A stretch of DNA of 64,000 nucleotides from Roseibacillus persicicus (lineage in GTDB: Bacteria; Verrucomicrobiota; Verrucomicrobiia; Verrucomicrobiales; Akkermansiaceae), in NCBI RefSeq assembly GCF_014651675.1, contig NZ_BMXI01000020.1, forward strand, positions 19,412 to 83,411, written 5' to 3'. Below, in pieces: positions 34,306 to 44,863 of the stretch; position 1 is the first letter of the stretch; each line of letters starts with the position of its first letter. A program made the translations under genes and the position numbers. The notes below the pieces were generated by a model. The model did not search any database. It saw only the letters and a list, made by a program, of their open reading frames with translations, and was not told the DNA's origin.

Positions 34306-34337
34306 AAAAAAAACGGCGGGAACCAAGTCCCGCCGTT
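34306..34337 (-). terminator. Intrinsic terminator of gap (minus strand)
   Basis: AACGGCGGGA (34312-34321) pairs with TCCCGCCGTT (34328-34337) across a 6-nt loop. The minus-strand T tract (complement of 34306-34313) follows the stem, directly after the gap stop. Confidence 0.9.
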
Positions 34338-34369
34338 CTTTGAAAAAGAATTTGATGTTCCGCTCTCTC

Positions 34370-35458
<1,089 letters not shown>

Positions 35459-35576
35459 TCAACATCCGCTTGGGTCTTTGCTCGAGGCATTTTGGAACGC
35501 AAACTGAAAAGAATCGATTCTTTATTGAGAGAATTTGACCTTTTCGCCGATACCTCCTCTACCGTAGTCTCTTTTC

Positions 35577-36371
35577 ATGAAAAACATTGAACTGTGGAGT
35601 CGACTGGAGGCATTCCAGCTCGACCTCCCGGAAGCCGCTCTACCATTCTCCCAACGTTTGGCGCGCGAGAATCAGTGGTCGCAAGGCTTTGCCGAGCGGG
35701 TGATGGAGGAATACAAGAAATTCCTCTATCTCTGCCTCGAGGCGGGGCATCCGGTGACTCCTTCCGACCAGGTGGACCAGGCCTGGCATCTCCACATCAT
35801 CTACACCCGCTCCTACTGGCACGATCTTTGCCGCGACACCTTGGGTCAGGAGATTCATCACGGCCCGACGAAAGGGGGTAGAAAGGAAGGTGAAAAATTC
35901 AAGGATTGGTATCTCCTGACCATGCAAAGTTATGAGCGCGAATTCGGACAATGCCCACCTTCGGACATTTGGCCGAACGCCCGCGAACGATTTCAGAGCG
36001 ACTTTCGCCGGATTGACGTCCGCGACAAATTGATTCTTTCTCGAAAAAAAGCTCTCGCAGTCAGCGGATGCCTCGTCGGGTCACTCGCCCTCGCGGGATG
36101 CGTCAACGACATGAGCGGCGAAACGATCGGAGTTCTCGTCATCCTCGGCCTGCCCCTTCTGGCGGTTCTTTCTCTCATTGCATCCATCGCCAAGGGAGGC
36201 TCCAAGCCAAAACGAAGAGGCGGCGCTGGCAGAAAGGGTGGCAGCGGGGTCGGAGGCTGGTGGTTCTTCGGAGGAGGCTGCAGCCACGACGACCATAATG
36301 ACAGCGGCTGCAGTTCAGGCTGCAGTTCAGGCTGCAGTTCAGGTTGCGGTGGAGGAGGATGCGGCAGCTGA
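35577..36371 (+). CDS. GRDP-like/TIGR04222-type protein with Gly/Cys-rich C terminus
   Basis: This 264-residue protein has an N-terminal domain with HLHIIYTRSYWHDLCRDTLG, the pattern of the glycine-rich domain-containing protein-like (GRDP) family and the TIGR04222 membrane proteins. Two hydrophobic helices (about residues 162-202) follow. The C-terminal 50 residues are almost all Gly, Ser, Cys and His (GCSSGCSSGCSSGCGGG), encoded in part by a 12-bp tandem repeat. The tail may bind metal or form disulfides; function is unknown. It is a single gene, divergent from gap. Confidence 0.78.
   Translation: MKNIELWSRLEAFQLDLPEAALPFSQRLARENQWSQGFAERVMEEYKKFLYLCLEAGHPVTPSDQVDQAWHLHIIYTRSYWHDLCRDTLGQEIHHGPTKGGRKEGEKFKDWYLLTMQSYEREFGQCPPSDIWPNARERFQSDFRRIDVRDKLILSRKKALAVSGCLVGSLALAGCVNDMSGETIGVLVILGLPLLAVLSLIASIAKGGSKPKRRGGAGRKGGSGVGGWWFFGGGCSHDDHNDSGCSSGCSSGCSSGCGGGGCGS
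36306..36341 (+). repeat. Three perfect 12-bp tandem repeats inside the Gly/Cys-rich gene
   Basis: The unit GGCTGCAGTTCA occurs three times in a row (36306, 36318, 36330) and is followed by a partial copy. It encodes repeats of Gly-Cys-Ser-Ser and has grown or could vary by slippage. Confidence 0.9.
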
Positions 36372-36381
36372 GCGCGCCCCA

Positions 36382-38463
36382 CTACCCTTTTCCAAAGCCA
36401 GCCCGCAGATCTTTCACGTTGGTCGCCCGGAGGAACAAGGCTAGCGCTCCGAAAGCAGAGATTCCGGAGCCCACCAAAAGAATCATGGCGACCACTCGCT
36501 GAAGTCCGGTGCCCTCGAACCACGGCCCCAACCCTTTGGCGGCAAAGTAAAGAACGACCCCCATCAGCAGACTGGCCAAGACCATTCTACCCAACTTGAA
36601 GACCGTGGCCTCGGTCAGCGTCACGAAGCCCTTTAACCCACGCCAAAGCATGAAGACATTCACCCAAGCGGCAACCGAGGTCGCAACCGCCAGTCCCACA
36701 TGCCCAATCCACGGGAATAGTAACAGACTGACGACGATATTGACCGCGACCATGATCACGGCCATCCGCATCGGATTCTTGGTATCTCCCTTGGCGAAAT
36801 AACCCGGCTGAAGAACTTTAATCAAAACATAGCCCGGCAACCCCACACCAAAGGCAGCAAGCGCGTATCCTGTCTGGACGGCATCAGCGCGCACGAATTC
36901 TCCCCGCTGAAAGAGCCCCGCAATCAATTCTGTCGGCACCACGATCATCGCCATTGCGGCAGGTAAAGTCAGAAGCATTCCAAGCTCGATCCCGCGCGTA
37001 ATGGTCTTGCCCGCTTGTCTCTCCATTCCACCCCGCAGCTGCCTGGTGACCTCTGGCAAGAGAACCACCCCCAGCGCGATCCCAATCATCCCCAGAGGCA
37101 ATTGATAGACCCGGTCCGAGTAGTAGAGATAAGACACCGCCCCCGGCTGGAAGGAAGCAATGACACCGCCGATCAAGAGATTGATTTGCTGCACGCTGGC
37201 AGATGCGACCCCGGGGCCCATCAGCCCGAAAAGCTTCTTCATCTCAGGATCCATTTTAGGACGAACCACCTTGATGGGCGCTCCCTTTCGATAGCAGGTC
37301 CACCACAGTGCTGCCAATTGCAAGAAGCCCGCTAGTGCAACCCCCCAGGCCAAGGTCTCTCCCGGCAACCAGCCGAACCAACCGACGAACCCAAGCGAAA
37401 CGAGGAACACCACGTTGAGAATAATCGGTGCCGCTGCGGGCATGCCAAAAATCCGGAAGGTATTGAGAACTCCACTGAGATGCGCGGCCAACGCCATGCA
37501 TAACAAATAGATGAACATAATCCGCGTGAGCTTGACGGTCTTGTCAAAAGTGCCCGGATCATTGCGGTAGATCTTGAGCGTTCCATTTCCCGAAACCTGC
37601 ACTGAAAACCAACCGAATCCCTTGCCGGCCTTACCCGAAGGCCTTCCAAACTTAAAAACATCTTCCCCACTTTCCCCTGCGAAGGTCCCGCCATCCCAAG
37701 AAATCCCCTGCAGGACGAAGTTGTCTTTCTTAATCTCGGCTTTGAATTCGTCACGGTATTCTTGAAGCCGCTCTTGGTAGTCTTTCTCGCTCTCCTCCGC
37801 TTTCCTCACCTCCACTTCAGCCGGAACCTTGAAGTCAATGGGCTCCAATACCGTGGCATAGCTGGAGCTATGAGCGACCTCCGGGGTCACCGGCTCTCCG
37901 AGCACCGTCGCCTTACTTTGCCCCTTCTTTCCAAAAAGGCTCATGAAGGTCTTCTTCTCTGTTTCGAAGGCGATTGAGTGGATCTTCACATCACCCTTCT
38001 CGACCAGCTCCAAGTAAACCGCGCGCGCGCCTTTCGTCGCAATCTCGATCTCCTGTGGCTTCTCATTGAGGACAATCTCAGTCTTCTTGCCAAAGAAGCT
38101 GGGATCAACGTCGCGGGCCTTGAAGCCAGGCACCACCACATTCATCAACAACGGCATGGCCGGAATGGCGACGACGGTAAAGACCCCCAGCACCAGCAGC
38201 AGCATCGAGAAAGCCTTGCTCGCAAACTCAATCCCATCCTCACGGTCATCGATAACCTTTTTGCCGAACAACGGGACGAAGGCGGCATTGAACGCCCCTT
38301 CCCCGAAAATTCGCCGGAATAAGTTGGGGAAACGAAAAGCAGCGAAGAATGCATCCGCGACCAAACCGGTGCCCAAAAATCGAGCGATCAGAATATCGCG
38401 CAAGAAACCCAAAAGTCGGCTCACCAAAGTGAAGCCCGACACTGTCATCAAAGACCGTAACAT
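36382..38463 (-). CDS. murJ: Lipid II flippase MurJ with a large periplasmic insertion
   Basis: The transmembrane core matches MurJ: FTLVSRLLGFLRDILIARFLG, FRRIFGEGAFNAAFVPLF, and later GPGVASASVQQINLLIGGVIA, then LPAAMAMIVVPTELIAGLFQRGEF. MurJ moves lipid II across the inner membrane. E. coli MurJ has about 511 residues; this one has 693. The extra 190 residues (about 116-306) sit between the third and fourth transmembrane helices, where other MurJ proteins have a short loop, and read as a soluble domain. Whether the insertion is periplasmic and functional is inference from topology. The gene converges with the GRDP-like gene. Confidence 0.9.
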   Translation of the reverse strand: MLRSLMTVSGFTLVSRLLGFLRDILIARFLGTGLVADAFFAAFRFPNLFRRIFGEGAFNAAFVPLFGKKVIDDREDGIEFASKAFSMLLLVLGVFTVVAIPAMPLLMNVVVPGFKARDVDPSFFGKKTEIVLNEKPQEIEIATKGARAVYLELVEKGDVKIHSIAFETEKKTFMSLFGKKGQSKATVLGEPVTPEVAHSSSYATVLEPIDFKVPAEVEVRKAEESEKDYQERLQEYRDEFKAEIKKDNFVLQGISWDGGTFAGESGEDVFKFGRPSGKAGKGFGWFSVQVSGNGTLKIYRNDPGTFDKTVKLTRIMFIYLLCMALAAHLSGVLNTFRIFGMPAAAPIILNVVFLVSLGFVGWFGWLPGETLAWGVALAGFLQLAALWWTCYRKGAPIKVVRPKMDPEMKKLFGLMGPGVASASVQQINLLIGGVIASFQPGAVSYLYYSDRVYQLPLGMIGIALGVVLLPEVTRQLRGGMERQAGKTITRGIELGMLLTLPAAMAMIVVPTELIAGLFQRGEFVRADAVQTGYALAAFGVGLPGYVLIKVLQPGYFAKGDTKNPMRMAVIMVAVNIVVSLLLFPWIGHVGLAVATSVAAWVNVFMLWRGLKGFVTLTEATVFKLGRMVLASLLMGVVLYFAAKGLGPWFEGTGLQRVVAMILLVGSGISAFGALALFLRATNVKDLRAGFGKG

Positions 38464-38557
38464 CTGGAAGAAAGCTGAGCCGCCCCGCCCACTTGTTCAA
38501 TTTCAATCGCTGTCACGGGGAATCTGATTCGTCAGGACCTCTCCCGTCCTTCATCCC

Positions 38558-39220
38558 TCACTGGGACACGATGTTGAGCGCCTCCTCGATCTCGGCGTCC
38601 CCGGGCTTGAGCTCTTGCGCTCTCAGAAAACAACTTCGGGCCTTCTCCGGCTCCTCCTGGAGATGATGGACCATCCCTTTCTCAAACCAAGCGAGACCCA
38701 GCTTCGGCTCGAGTTCGACCGCTTTTTCAAAGGCCTCCACCGCATCGGGATGACGCTCGGTCAGGCGAAGAATTCGCCCCCGCAGATACCACACCTGCGC
38801 CTCGTCAGAGATCAGCTCAACCGCTTTGGCCGACGCTTCGAGCGCATCACTCTTGTAACCTCCCTCGATCAGATTGGCGGCATAGCTGGCCCATATCTCT
38901 CCTCGTTCTGGAGCAAGCTCGAGGGCCTTTTCGCAGGCAGTGACCGCCTTGTTCCACTTTTTGTCCGCCCCCGCCTCGGCCGCTTTCATGAGGAGGGCAT
39001 CCACTTCATCCAGACCGAACTCCTCCGCCTTCGCCTTCGCGCGCTGCGCATCCTCCAACCTACCGGCTTGCGCTAACAAGACGGAATAAAGCTGCCAGTA
39101 TCCACTGTCCTTGGCATCAGACATCAGAGCCGACTCGGTGGCCTCGATGGCAGCATTCAAGTCTCCTGCCTCCAAGGCATCCAGGGCGCGATTGTAGTCT
39201 TGGTCTCCGGCATTGGGCAT
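38558..39220 (-). CDS. Tetratricopeptide repeat protein
   Basis: This 220-residue protein consists almost wholly of TPR-like helix pairs (ALDALEAGDLNAAIEATESAL, KWNKAVTACEKALELAPERGEIW, RHPDAVEAFEKAVELEPKLGLAW). No signal peptide is evident, so it is probably cytoplasmic. Such proteins serve as scaffolds; the partner cannot be read from the context. It lies 95 bp downstream of the murJ start on the same strand, and may share a transcript with it. Confidence 0.85.
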   Translation of the reverse strand: MPNAGDQDYNRALDALEAGDLNAAIEATESALMSDAKDSGYWQLYSVLLAQAGRLEDAQRAKAKAEEFGLDEVDALLMKAAEAGADKKWNKAVTACEKALELAPERGEIWASYAANLIEGGYKSDALEASAKAVELISDEAQVWYLRGRILRLTERHPDAVEAFEKAVELEPKLGLAWFEKGMVHHLQEEPEKARSCFLRAQELKPGDAEIEEALNIVSQ

Positions 39221-39286
39221 GCCTCATTCCTCGCTGGATTCAGGGCACGGACAAGAAAAAAGTCCGTCGCCCTCGAGCCGCCGCTA

Positions 39287-39739
39287 TCAATGGGAAAAAA
39301 TCTCCAGGACTGCCTCTTTGCTCTCCGCACTCGCCAGAGACTTGCGGGTTTCGCAACTCAGGAATCGCTTGCCTATATCAGCAAGGGTCAAGAGATGCTG
39401 TCCGCGCTTTTTCTCAGGAATCAGCAGCAGGACTACGAAATGAACCGGAGCATGATCGCAGGCGGAAAAATCGATTCCCCCTTCGGAACGGCCGAAAATA
39501 GCCACCGGATCTTCCAGATCATCCAGATAAGCATGCGGAATGGCCACACCGCAGCCAACCCCGGTACTAATCTCGTCCTCCCGACACTGCAGGGCCGACA
39601 GGGCCCGAGCTCGCATTCCATTGAGAAGCACCCCCTGGTCCGCGAGGTGACCTACCAGCTCCTCCATCACTTCAGCGCAGGTCTTGGCATTCAAATCCAG
39701 AAAGACCCGCTGCTCATTGAGAAGTTTCGCTAATTTCAT
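39287..39739 (-). CDS. PTS EIIA domain protein (PtsN-like)
   Basis: This 150-residue protein is a single EIIA type-2 domain (mannitol/fructose and PtsN class). The phosphorylated His69 is in GVAIPHAYL, and the sequence continues with the family's VLLLIPEKKRGQHLLTLADIG. No EIIB, EIIC or HPr gene is next to it, so it is more likely a regulator than a transport component. Confidence 0.88.
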   Translation of the reverse strand: MKLAKLLNEQRVFLDLNAKTCAEVMEELVGHLADQGVLLNGMRARALSALQCREDEISTGVGCGVAIPHAYLDDLEDPVAIFGRSEGGIDFSACDHAPVHFVVLLLIPEKKRGQHLLTLADIGKRFLSCETRKSLASAESKEAVLEIFSH

Positions 39740-39862
39740 ACTACTGGGTTTTCGGTCCTCGAGAGGACCACCCGGCTGGCTGATGCAACCTGCCGGTGCA
39801 ATGGTCCATAACGGCGGCGGACCAGGCTATCAAGCCTAGACTCCCCGCCTCCCGGCCCACTG

Positions 39863-42214
39863 CTAGTATTGGTAATTGATGTAGAAGTTGAACTGACCGC
39901 CTTTATCAGCCTCATCATCAGTGCTGGGGACGAGAATGGGAATCGCGTAATCAAGCGCCAGAGGTCCCACCCCCGGGATATCCAAACGCAGACCCAGACC
40001 CGAACTTCCATAGAGATCTTCGGGAGCAAAGTCGAAAGAATCAGCATTCACGAATCCCACATCAAAGAAGCCAGCGCCCCGCACCCGCTCGAAGATGGGG
40101 AACGTGATCTCTCCGGAGATATAGCCGGAAGTCTTACCCCCAAGCGCTTCCTCGGTCGCATTCAGGCCGACATTGTCACGCTGACCCAAGTCCCGGTATT
40201 CGAATCCACGCAAGTCACGAGATCCACCAAGGAAGAGTCGGTCAAAGATGGGAACTTCGCCATCACCATACGAATCGACGGTGGCCAAGGAGCCCGTGAG
40301 GTTGAAGATGAGGTCCAGAGGCAAGCTCCAGTGCTTCGCAATGCTTGCTTCGAAGGAATAAGTCTCCACATCTCCTCCAACTCCCAGCGTCATCCCGACA
40401 GTCGCCTTGTGCCCTTTACGGGGAAGAACGATGTCATCGCGACTATCGTAAACATAGGAGACGCCCAGCGCGCTGCGCACATAGTCACCATCTTCAGCCA
40501 AGAATGCTGGTGAACTGTCGCTGTCCACATCCAATCCAATCTGCTCGAGACGATACTCTCCGCGCACATAGGCACGACGACCAACCGCCTTACGCAGGAA
40601 AATGGCACCTCCGACGTTTTGCTGGTCGTATTCAGGGCTCAAGTAATAGCGGTTCTGGTAATAGAGCTCTCCCCCCAAGGAAAGACGACGGCCCAAGAAC
40701 CAAGGTTCGATGAGGGAAACCTTGAAGTCCTGCCGCTCACTACCCAGCTTCAGCTGAGCGGAAAAACGCTGCCCACCACCAGTGAACTTTCCAAAATTAC
40801 GAATATCAAAGTTGCGCTGCTCCAAGTTGACATAACCCACGATGCTGTCGATGGAGCTGAATCCCGCACCGAAGTTCACCTCCCCGGTCTTGCCCTCCTG
40901 AACGTTGATATTGAGGTCGCGATAGCCCGCCCGCGAGCTGCTGTCGCCAGTAACCTGGACCCCCTCGAAGTAGCGAAGACCCTGCAAACGCTTCTGGGTG
41001 GTCTCGACTTCCACCGAGTTGAAATACTCACCCGGCTTCATCGGCACTTCCTGACGAATCACCCGGTCCTTGGTCTTGGTGTTGCCGCTGATATTGACGC
41101 GACCAACCTTGAAGCGACTGCCTTCCTTCACGCGATAGGCAATATTGACCAATCCAGGCCCCGCATCCTTCACTTCAGCGGACACTTGGGCATCGGCGTA
41201 TCCACGCGACCCGTAATAGCTCCGAATGGCGCGGCGGTCGTCGTTCACCTTTTTCGCGGAATAAGGAAGACCTGAAATCAAGCTCATCGCTGGCGTCAAC
41301 TCTTCGGGTGTGAAAACAGTCATGGGACCAAACTGAATCTGGTTGACCATGTATTTGCTCCCCTCCTGCACTTTAATGATCAAGTCCACCCGACCATCTC
41401 GGACAGGCACACGGTCCGCGCTGAGGACATTGGCGCGCAGGTAGCCGTTGTTCTGATAAAACTCACGAAGCTGCTCCAAGTCACGCTGCAGCTGCTGATT
41501 GTCGATGCGCCCGGACTTGGTCAAGAACGAGAAAATGCCTTTCTGTTTGGTCTCCATCTCGCGACGAAGCTCGACATCGGCGAAGGCCACGTTCCCCTCG
41601 AAGAGAATCTTGCGAACTTCGCTCTTCACCCCTTCGTTGATGATAAAAATGATACTGGTTACCCCGTCGCCCTCATCCTGCAGACGGTGGGTTACCGTCA
41701 CATCCGGGTAACCATAGCCACGATAGTAATCTTGAATACTGCGACGCGCTTCCAGAATCTTGGCATCACTCAGGATTTCGCCCGCAGTCATCTTGACTTC
41801 CTTGGCCAGCTTGCCACTTGAGAACACTGTGTTTCCGTCGAAACCAACGACATCCACAGTTCCCCGGGTGGAAACCTCAAAGATGACCTTTACTCCCCCA
41901 TTCACCTCTTCACCAAGCACCTGCACATCTTGAACAAGGCCACTTTCATAAAGACGCTTCACATCTTCATCGACGATGCCCGCATCGAACGATTGCCCGA
42001 CCTTGGTCTCCGTGAAGCTTCGCAAACGGGATTCCGCAACGGACTTGGCCCCATTGTAACGGAAGACCACTTCCTTCACTTTCACATCAGGCTCTTCTAG
42101 AAAATCCTGTCCCATGGCCCGCGGTGAGAATGCCAACACGAGTGCCGCCAGCGCGCACATCCAAGCTAATCCTAACCGGCTTTGGTTTTGTCCCAATGTC
42201 ATCCCCGCCATCAC
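39863..42214 (-). CDS. bamA: Outer membrane protein assembly factor BamA
   Basis: BamA inserts beta-barrel proteins into the outer membrane. The 783-residue protein has a signal peptide, five POTRA-like units (for example VEFDG-type turns such as VDVVGFDGNTVFSSGKLAKEV) and a C-terminal barrel (VNFGAGFSSIDSIVGYVNLEQRNF, SGLGLRLDIPGVGPLALDYAIP). The last residues FNFYINYQY end in the aromatic signature of BamA-type barrels. Presence of BamA confirms a Gram-negative outer membrane. Confidence 0.95.
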   Translation of the reverse strand: MMAGMTLGQNQSRLGLAWMCALAALVLAFSPRAMGQDFLEEPDVKVKEVVFRYNGAKSVAESRLRSFTETKVGQSFDAGIVDEDVKRLYESGLVQDVQVLGEEVNGGVKVIFEVSTRGTVDVVGFDGNTVFSSGKLAKEVKMTAGEILSDAKILEARRSIQDYYRGYGYPDVTVTHRLQDEGDGVTSIIFIINEGVKSEVRKILFEGNVAFADVELRREMETKQKGIFSFLTKSGRIDNQQLQRDLEQLREFYQNNGYLRANVLSADRVPVRDGRVDLIIKVQEGSKYMVNQIQFGPMTVFTPEELTPAMSLISGLPYSAKKVNDDRRAIRSYYGSRGYADAQVSAEVKDAGPGLVNIAYRVKEGSRFKVGRVNISGNTKTKDRVIRQEVPMKPGEYFNSVEVETTQKRLQGLRYFEGVQVTGDSSSRAGYRDLNINVQEGKTGEVNFGAGFSSIDSIVGYVNLEQRNFDIRNFGKFTGGGQRFSAQLKLGSERQDFKVSLIEPWFLGRRLSLGGELYYQNRYYLSPEYDQQNVGGAIFLRKAVGRRAYVRGEYRLEQIGLDVDSDSSPAFLAEDGDYVRSALGVSYVYDSRDDIVLPRKGHKATVGMTLGVGGDVETYSFEASIAKHWSLPLDLIFNLTGSLATVDSYGDGEVPIFDRLFLGGSRDLRGFEYRDLGQRDNVGLNATEEALGGKTSGYISGEITFPIFERVRGAGFFDVGFVNADSFDFAPEDLYGSSGLGLRLDIPGVGPLALDYAIPILVPSTDDEADKGGQFNFYINYQY

Positions 42215-42304
42215 GCCTATCCCAGCTGTGTTTCGTCAAGTTTAATGACCGTCAAAGGACAATCTGAACTGGCATAATTCCCCTCAGTTTGCTTGAAACT
42301 CACT

Positions 42305-42529
42305 ATGGCTAAAAAACCGGATCGCGACCTCGAGAAAAGTTATCCCACTTCGGAATTCATCGCCAAGCTTCGTCGACTAGCGGACAGCCTCGAAACCGGC
42401 GAGCCTTTCGAAATCCAAATCGCCAACGAACGCATCTACGTTCCAGTGCGCGCAGTCTACAATATCGAACATGAGCGGGAAGAGGGCTCCGAGGAAATTG
42501 AATTTCAAATCAAGTGGGATCTCGAGTAG
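42305..42529 (+). CDS. Amphi-Trp domain protein
   Basis: The start at 42305 (MAKKPDRDLEKSYPTSEF) gives 74 residues. The body matches the amphi-Trp domain: FIAKLRRLADSLETGEPFEIQIANERIYVPVRAVYNIEHERE and the closing EIEFQIKWDLE with the defining Trp. The domain's function is unknown. It lies between bamA (divergent) and serA. Confidence 0.85.
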   Translation: MAKKPDRDLEKSYPTSEFIAKLRRLADSLETGEPFEIQIANERIYVPVRAVYNIEHEREEGSEEIEFQIKWDLE

Positions 42530-42649
42530 GGCCGCCTCCACGATATCAAAGTTGAACAATTACCCCTGAAAAACAACTTCTGATATGAGTTTGTATAATC
42601 TCTCGATCTCACTCTTGCGCGAGAGTCGCTTGTGGATTAAGGCCACGTC

Positions 42650-44251
42650 ATGGCCCATCGCGTCCTTGTCTCAGACCCTATTTCCGAAATTGGCGTAGCA
42701 CTCCTCAACGACCATCCCGACATTGAAGCTGACTTCAATACCGGTCTCTCTCCCGAGGAACTGATTGCCATCATTGGCGACTATGAAGGCTTGGTCGTGC
42801 GCTCGCAGACCAAGGTGACTCCGGAGGTCCTTGCCGCTGCAAAAAGCCTCAAGGTCATTGGCCGAGCCGGGGTTGGGGTCGATAACATCGATAAGGAAGC
42901 AGCCAATCAGCATGGCGTGATCGTCATGAACACTCCGACCGGCAACACCATTTCCACTGCCGAGCACGCCTTTACCTTGATGCTCTCCGCAGCGCGCAAC
43001 ATCGCGCCCGGTCATGCGTCGGTTCTCGCGGGCGAATTCGCAGCTGGACGCAAAGCCAACCAAGGTATTGAGCTCAATGGAAAGCGCCTCGCGGTCATCG
43101 GCATGGGCCGAATCGGCACCGAGTTCGTCAAGCGGGCCCAAGCTTTCAACATGACGGTCGTGGCCTTTGATCCCTACCTGACCCAGAGCCGCGCCGACGA
43201 GCTCAAGGTCGAGCTGGCCGACACCCCCGATGCCGCCTTGACTGGCGCCGACGTGGTGACCCTCCATGTTCCCCTCACCGACGACACCAAGGGCATCATC
43301 AATGCAGAACGCCTGGCCTTGATGAACAAGGGAGCCTTGGTCGTCAACTGCGCCCGCGGAGGCTTGGTCGACGAGGCTGCTTTGAAAGCTGCCATCGACT
43401 CCGGCCACATCGCCGGATGCGGTCTCGATGTCTTCGAGAACGAACCTCCCGCCGCCGACCACCCGCTTCTCTCACTCAACAAGTTCGTCGCTTTCACCCC
43501 TCACTTGGGCGCCTCGACTGCGGAAGCACAGGAGAACGTCGGCATCCAGGTCGCGGAGCAAGTTCGTGATTTCCTCGCCACCGGCGAGATCCGGAACGCC
43601 ATCAACATGCCTTCCCTCGACGCCGCCGCCCGCGAGGCCATCGGGCCTTATCTGGACCTGTCCGCTTCGCTCGGCAAACTCTTGGCCAAGCTTGGCCTCA
43701 GCAACCCCGATGCCTTGCGAGTCTCCTATCACGGGCCTTTCGCCAAAAAAGATACGGCTCTCATTTCACGCACCGTGCTCACCAACTTCCTGGAATCCAG
43801 CCGTTGCGATGGACAAGTCAATATCGTCAACGCCCCGGGCATCGCCGCTCAAATGGGCCTCGAGCTGGTCGAATCCACCATCAATGCGCAGACCGAATAC
43901 AACGAACTTCTCGTTGTCGAACTGCGTAAAGGAGAGGAGCGTTTCCGCTTGGCGGGCACCCTCATCGGCAGCTCACCAAGAATTGTGGAGATCGACCGAC
44001 TGTATGTGGACACTAACATCCGCGGCCACTTCCTCATTGTCCGCAATGACGACCGCCCCGGCATTGTGGGAGCGGTTGGCACCACTCTCGGCAACGAAAA
44101 AGTCAACATCGCGAACCTTTCTCTCGCCCGTAACAAGACCCAGGGCAACGCCTTAACAGTCATTGAAGTCGACGAGCCTCTCTCCCCCGAAATCATGGCC
44201 CAGGTCCGCGCCATTCCCGGCGTGACTCTCGGCACGGGGGTCAGCCTCTAA
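42650..44251 (+). CDS. serA: D-3-phosphoglycerate dehydrogenase
   Basis: SerA oxidises 3-phosphoglycerate in the first step of serine synthesis. The 533-residue length fits the long type. The nucleotide-binding IGMGRIGTEFVKRAQAF, the catalytic FTPHLGASTAEAQ and a C-terminal ACT domain (LIVRNDDRPGIVGAVGTTLGNEKVNIANLSLAR) are present, with the intervening allosteric domain. The glycine cleavage genes 3 kb away belong to the same serine/glycine/one-carbon network. Confidence 0.97.
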   Translation: MAHRVLVSDPISEIGVALLNDHPDIEADFNTGLSPEELIAIIGDYEGLVVRSQTKVTPEVLAAAKSLKVIGRAGVGVDNIDKEAANQHGVIVMNTPTGNTISTAEHAFTLMLSAARNIAPGHASVLAGEFAAGRKANQGIELNGKRLAVIGMGRIGTEFVKRAQAFNMTVVAFDPYLTQSRADELKVELADTPDAALTGADVVTLHVPLTDDTKGIINAERLALMNKGALVVNCARGGLVDEAALKAAIDSGHIAGCGLDVFENEPPAADHPLLSLNKFVAFTPHLGASTAEAQENVGIQVAEQVRDFLATGEIRNAINMPSLDAAAREAIGPYLDLSASLGKLLAKLGLSNPDALRVSYHGPFAKKDTALISRTVLTNFLESSRCDGQVNIVNAPGIAAQMGLELVESTINAQTEYNELLVVELRKGEERFRLAGTLIGSSPRIVEIDRLYVDTNIRGHFLIVRNDDRPGIVGAVGTTLGNEKVNIANLSLARNKTQGNALTVIEVDEPLSPEIMAQVRAIPGVTLGTGVSL

Positions 44252-44319
44252 TTTATGAAGCAAAGAACGATAATTTTTCATTGTCACTCTCTGCACAGTC
44301 CTTCACTATCTCGCCAGCG

Positions 44320-44748
44320 ATGAAAAAATTGATCCTAGCAGCAGCATTCTTGTGCCTCGGCAGCGTGGCCTACGGAGACATTCAAGCCCCTCCTGGAGCG
44401 CAGTACACATCTTCCCGCAAGTTGGGTCGTGCCATCAGCAACATTCTCTACGGAGTAATGGAGATTCCTGAGCAGATCGTTCGCCAGTCCAACACCACCG
44501 GTCACAAGGCAGGTTGGTCTTACGGCGTGGTGAACGGAACTCAGCGTGCTTTCAAGCGCCTCGGTTACGGTTTCTACGAGCTCTTCACTTTTCATTGCCC
44601 CACTTACAAAGGCACCTTCAAGCCCCCTTACACCAAGTGTGGTTCTGATTGGCGTGTTGAGATGAACCCGAGCGAAGGCCTCTCCGAGTTCCCACCAGAA
44701 CTTGGATTCGAAGACCACTTCAGCCACACCCGCACCCAGCGCTGGTAG
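44320..44748 (+). CDS. Exosortase system-associated protein, TIGR04073 family
   Basis: Starting at 44320 (MKKLILAAAFLCLGSVAYG) the protein has 142 residues with a signal peptide. The RKLGRAISNILYGVMEIPEQIVRQSN and GVVNGTQRAFKRLGYGFYELFTF segments match TIGR04073, a family found with exosortase/PEP-CTERM systems. It is followed by an intrinsic terminator at 44774. Confidence 0.85.
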   Translation: MKKLILAAAFLCLGSVAYGDIQAPPGAQYTSSRKLGRAISNILYGVMEIPEQIVRQSNTTGHKAGWSYGVVNGTQRAFKRLGYGFYELFTFHCPTYKGTFKPPYTKCGSDWRVEMNPSEGLSEFPPELGFEDHFSHTRTQRW

Positions 44749-44773
44749 TTCTTCCCTCTCTTTCCTTTTTCAA

Positions 44774-44807
44774 GAAGCCCGGTTGGTTCTGCCTTCCGGG
44801 TTTTTTT
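44774..44807 (+). terminator. Intrinsic terminator downstream of the TIGR04073 gene
   Basis: AGCCCGG pairs with CCGGGTT (one G-U) across a 13-nt loop, followed by seven T residues at 44801-44807. Confidence 0.8.
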
Positions 44808-44863
44808 ATCCCAAAGAGAAACTTTTTCCCGAACAATTCACCTCCCTTCGACGTTACAAAGCA

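Noticed and set aside
39755..39770. GGTCCTC-GA-GAGGACC inverted repeat between bamA and the EIIA gene
   Set aside because: Short, with no T run and no matching regulator, so it may be chance.
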